From: Desulfuromonadales bacterium
Lineage (GTDB): Bacteria > Desulfobacterota > Desulfuromonadia > Geobacterales > Pseudopelobacteraceae
Length of the DNA stretch: 13,753 bases
Assembly: GCA_015688915.1 (NCBI GenBank)
Contig: JAATGX010000090.1
Coordinates: 1 to 13,753, forward strand
Direction of reading: 5' to 3'
Below are positions 11,758-13,753 of the stretch, one piece after another. A model generated the notes under the pieces. The model had not been told where the DNA came from. It saw nothing but the letters and a program-made list of their open reading frames with translations, and did no database searches. Within the stretch, counting starts at the first letter, position 1. Each line of letters opens with the position of its first letter. The position numbers were made by a program, and so were the translations under genes.

Positions 11758-12630
11758 ATGCATAAGCTCCGGCCATTACTGAAAAGGCTTTTCACTCCAA
11801 TTACCATCATGATGGTCCCCCATTCCCGTTCCGCTTCGTTGAGCTTTAAAATTCCCTCCGCCGTGCTCGGAGTCATGGTTATCCTTGTTGGAGTCGGCTT
11901 TGTCTATACCATTTCCCTTACGGTCCAGCTCCTTGATTACTATGTGATGAAACAGAAGTACGCTTATCTGAGCAGTCAGTTCCAATCGATGCAGACGACG
12001 GTCCACTCACTGAAGCAGTCGGAACTGGAATTCAAGCGTCTGTTCTCCCTCGGCTCGAAAAAGAAGGTGCTTGACGCTGTCAAACAGGAGGACAGCGACG
12101 GTTCCATCGATGTGGAGGAGTTGAAGCGCCAGATTAACGAATCAATGAAATCGGTGTCGCAGATCAAAAACTACCTGGCAAAGGAGCAGAACACCTATCG
12201 TGCCACTCCCCAGGGATGGCCGGTCGAGGGGAAGTTCAGCTCCGGTTTCGGTATGCGCATCCATCCCCAGACGGGCCTGAGGCAATTTCATAGCGGTGTC
12301 GATCTGTCGGCCCCGAGCGGGACGCCGGTACACGCCACGGCGGATGGTGTCGTCAGCTTTGCCGATTGGAGCAAGGGGAACGGGAAAGTCGTGGTCCTTG
12401 AGCACGGGCATGGTTTCACCACGGTTTACGCCCATAACAGCCGCATCGATGTGAAAGCCGGCCAGACCGTGAAGCGTGGCCAGGTAATCGCCGCCACCGG
12501 CGCCACCGGGAACGCCACCGGCCCACACGTCCACTACGAGGTATGGAAGGGGGGCAATTACGTCAACCCCACCTCGTTTATGGGGGGGCGGACGATCCCA
12601 CAGCCGGATCAGCCTCGGGAAGAGAGCTAG
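11758..12630 (+). CDS. LytM/M23 peptidase with membrane anchor and coiled coil
   Basis: This 290-residue protein has a basic N-terminus, one membrane segment (about 34-56, VLGVMVILVGVGFVYTISL) and a helical, coiled-coil-like region (about 62-145). The M23 domain (about 153-275) has zinc ligands His178 and Asp182 (HSGVD) and His259 in HVH (257-259); His226 (YAH) completes the active site. The zinc ligands are intact, so it is probably an active peptidoglycan endopeptidase facing the periplasm. The start at 11758 follows AGGAGG (11748-11753). The bactofilin gene lies 55 bases downstream; this pairing occurs in many bacteria, where bactofilin positions M23 enzymes for cell-shape control. Confidence 0.95.
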   Translation: MHKLRPLLKRLFTPITIMMVPHSRSASLSFKIPSAVLGVMVILVGVGFVYTISLTVQLLDYYVMKQKYAYLSSQFQSMQTTVHSLKQSELEFKRLFSLGSKKKVLDAVKQEDSDGSIDVEELKRQINESMKSVSQIKNYLAKEQNTYRATPQGWPVEGKFSSGFGMRIHPQTGLRQFHSGVDLSAPSGTPVHATADGVVSFADWSKGNGKVVVLEHGHGFTTVYAHNSRIDVKAGQTVKRGQVIAATGATGNATGPHVHYEVWKGGNYVNPTSFMGGRTIPQPDQPREES

Positions 12631-12653
12631 AAGGGCGTAGCCTTCTTCGGAAG
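12629..12653 (+). other. Intercistronic competing hairpins
   Basis: AGAAGG (12629-12634, overlapping the stop codon) can pair with CCTTCT (12641-12646); alternatively CTTC and GAAG (12642-12653) close a stable UUCG tetraloop. The two cannot form together. No T-run is present, so the operon likely continues into the bactofilin gene, with the structure perhaps setting relative expression or mRNA ends. Confidence 0.45.
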
Positions 12654-12685
12654 CGAATCTGACGTGGAACAGGGAGAATGAGCGG

Positions 12686-13066
12686 ATGTTTTTCAGCAAA
12701 CAGCCAAACCTTGAAGTAATCATTGGCATCGATTCGGCTGTTCGCGGAGAGATCACCTCCAAGGGAACGGTCCGGATTGATGGCGGTGTGGAGGGGAGCG
12801 TGACCGCGGACTGCCTTATCATCGGCGAGAAGGGGGTTGTAACCGGGGACGCCACGGTCAGGCAGATGATTGTCGGCGGTTGGATCGTCGGAAACATCCG
12901 CGCCGCCGAAGGGGTGGATATCCAGCGTACGGGGGATGTGTGCGGCGATATCTCATCGGCGCGTCTCAGTATTGCCGAAGGCGGGAAGTTCGACGGCAGA
13001 TCGACCATGCAGCGCACGAAGGAAATTCCCTACAAGGGGGATGCGCCCGTTCCTGAGAACTCCTGA
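12686..13066 (+). CDS. Bactofilin family cytoskeletal protein
   Basis: This is a 126-residue protein with the bactofilin (DUF583) core: an N-terminal tail (MFFSKQPNLEVIIGIDSAV), then short repeated beta-turns such as GEITSKGTVRIDGGVEGSV and later TGDATVRQMIVGGWIVGNI, each about 17-19 residues, forming a right-handed beta helix that polymerises without nucleotide. A charged C-terminal tail follows. It assembles as filaments at the membrane and recruits cell-wall enzymes. AGGGAG (12671-12676) is 9 bases upstream of the ATG. Its M23 peptidase partner is encoded immediately upstream. The gene ends before a strong bidirectional terminator. Confidence 0.95.
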   Translation: MFFSKQPNLEVIIGIDSAVRGEITSKGTVRIDGGVEGSVTADCLIIGEKGVVTGDATVRQMIVGGWIVGNIRAAEGVDIQRTGDVCGDISSARLSIAEGGKFDGRSTMQRTKEIPYKGDAPVPENS

Positions 13067-13094
13067 TGTAAAAAAGATTTGAACTATCTACGAA

Positions 13095-13140
13095 AAAAAG
13101 GGGAAATCGCGCGCGATGTGACGAGCGGTTTCCCCTTTTT
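13095..13140. terminator. Bidirectional terminator between bactofilin and the DUF815 gene
   Basis: A 16-base arm at 13095-13110 (AAAAAGGGGAAATCGC) pairs with 13125-13140 (GCGGTTTCCCCTTTTT) with one G-U pair. A's on the left and T's on the right let it act in both directions between the convergent genes. Confidence 0.9.
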
Positions 13141-13198
13141 GTTTTCAATCGGGCGGGCTATTGATCGCGAGCCTTTCCCCGTTTTGTGCGGTCCGGAG

Positions 13199-13753
13199 TC
13201 AAACACCGTGCGTCGGCAGCAGATGGCGGCCCACCCAGTTCTTGGAGAACTGGAAGGCGGTGCGGCCACAGCGTTTGCTCTTGTCGTGAGACCATTGGAT
13301 GGCTTCCCGCTCCAGTTCCCGAGTCCAGGGTATCTGTACATTGCGCTGGCGGGCCTCTTTCTCGACACACAGGCGTACGGCGTCGATGTAGCGGTCCTGG
13401 GAGAATGCGTAGAATGCGACCCATATCCCGAAGCGGTCGGAGAGGGAGACCTTTTCCTCCAGCGCCTCACTCTGCTGAAGTTCGCCCCTGACGTATTTTC
13501 CACCCAGGTGGTCGGATTCGTACTCGGGCAGCAGGTGCCGGCGATTGGAGGTTACGTAGATCAGGACGTTCTCGGGAGCCGAATATACCGAACCATCCAG
13601 GGCGCTTTTGAGCATCTTGTAACTGAGTTCACCAACCTCGAAGGCCAGGTCGTCACACAGCAGGATGAAGCGGTAGGGTTGATGCTCCACGGCGGTGAAT
13701 ATTTCGGAGAGATAGATCAGGTCTTCCTTCTCCACCTGGATGAAACGAAGCCC
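13199..13753 (-). CDS. DUF815 family AAA-type ATPase, 3' part (5' end off window)
   Basis: There are 184 codons in the window, and the frame is open to the right edge (starting G-L-R-F-I-Q-V-E-K-E-D-L). It resembles the C-terminal half of DUF815 ATPases: RFILLCDDLAFE has the acidic Walker B pair, followed by SYKMLKSALDGSV, then NVLIYVTSNRRHLLPE, matching sensor 1 and the following conserved Arg/His. The end FSKNWVGRHLLPTHGV is not part of a known motif. The Walker A loop lies outside the window. The biochemical role of DUF815 proteins is not established. The visible part shows no frameshift. The VEKEDL valine is encoded GTG, but it lies inside the domain and is not the start. Confidence 0.88.
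   Translation of the reverse strand, partial: GLRFIQVEKEDLIYLSEIFTAVEHQPYRFILLCDDLAFEVGELSYKMLKSALDGSVYSAPENVLIYVTSNRRHLLPEYESDHLGGKYVRGELQQSEALEEKVSLSDRFGIWVAFYAFSQDRYIDAVRLCVEKEARQRNVQIPWTRELEREAIQWSHDKSKRCGRTAFQFSKNWVGRHLLPTHGV

Noticed and set aside
1..13753. CRISPR arrays, tRNA, rRNA, insertion sequences or prophage genes
   Set aside because: None seen on reading both strands; no tandem spaced repeats, transposase or integrase motifs.

Overview
The window looks like chromosomal DNA from a Geobacter-type member of the Desulfuromonadia/Geobacterales. This placement is inferred from GC-rich coding sequence, strong GGAGG-type ribosome binding sites and the mix of genes: a CBS-DRTGG family II pyrophosphatase, bacteriohemerythrin, two small cold-shock proteins, a B12-binding radical SAM enzyme, and an M23 peptidase next to a bactofilin. 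No species can be named from this evidence. There is no transposase, integrase, CRISPR array, rRNA or tRNA. Layout, left to right: 1-15 is the possible first few codons of a leftward gene. 16-456 is a non-coding stretch that ends in a structured promoter/leader for rpsU (ribosomal protein S21). Next come a REP-like inverted repeat, a DEAD-box RNA helicase (RhlE type), an unrecognised 120-residue protein, and a Mn-dependent pyrophosphatase followed closely by a hotdog-fold protein. 5159-8804 holds a B12/radical SAM protein (DUF4070 type), a MerA-type flavoprotein disulfide reductase with the C-terminal Cys-Cys pair, and WrbA. A leftward cold-shock gene (8937-9137) faces wrbA across a bidirectional terminator. 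After a 396-base gap come bacteriohemerythrin, a zinc-ribbon rhomboid protease, a 60-residue helix-turn-helix protein and a second cold-shock gene. The window closes with a LytM/M23 peptidase plus bactofilin pair (cell shape and wall) and, on the minus strand, the 3' part of a DUF815 AAA-type ATPase. Functional grouping: S21, the DEAD-box helicase and two Csp proteins all act on RNA or ribosomes and are the kinds of genes that respond to cold or growth rate in other bacteria. WrbA, MerA-like reductase and hemerythrin suggest redox or oxygen handling. The peptidase and bactofilin probably work together at the cell envelope. Most of the window is ordinary core chromosome. The strongest unexplained signal is non-coding. 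The roughly 95-base promoter plus leader upstream of rpsU (325-416, plus strand) and the one upstream of the first csp gene (9325-9234, minus strand) are clearly related. They share an upstream block TTTTGCANACAAACG, an extended -10 element at matching distance, the block ACTTTNGAAGTTTAC followed by NACCCC, then CTTTAAA, then TTC, GGG and a T-run. This looks like a conserved leader (attenuator or pseudoknot-like) placing S21 and a cold-shock protein under one control. Other notable regulatory DNA: perfect dyads filling the -35/-10 spacers of the pyrophosphatase and M23 peptidase promoters, and a 7-codon upstream ORF whose stop codon sits in the loop of a hairpin just before the ribosome binding site of the 120-residue protein.
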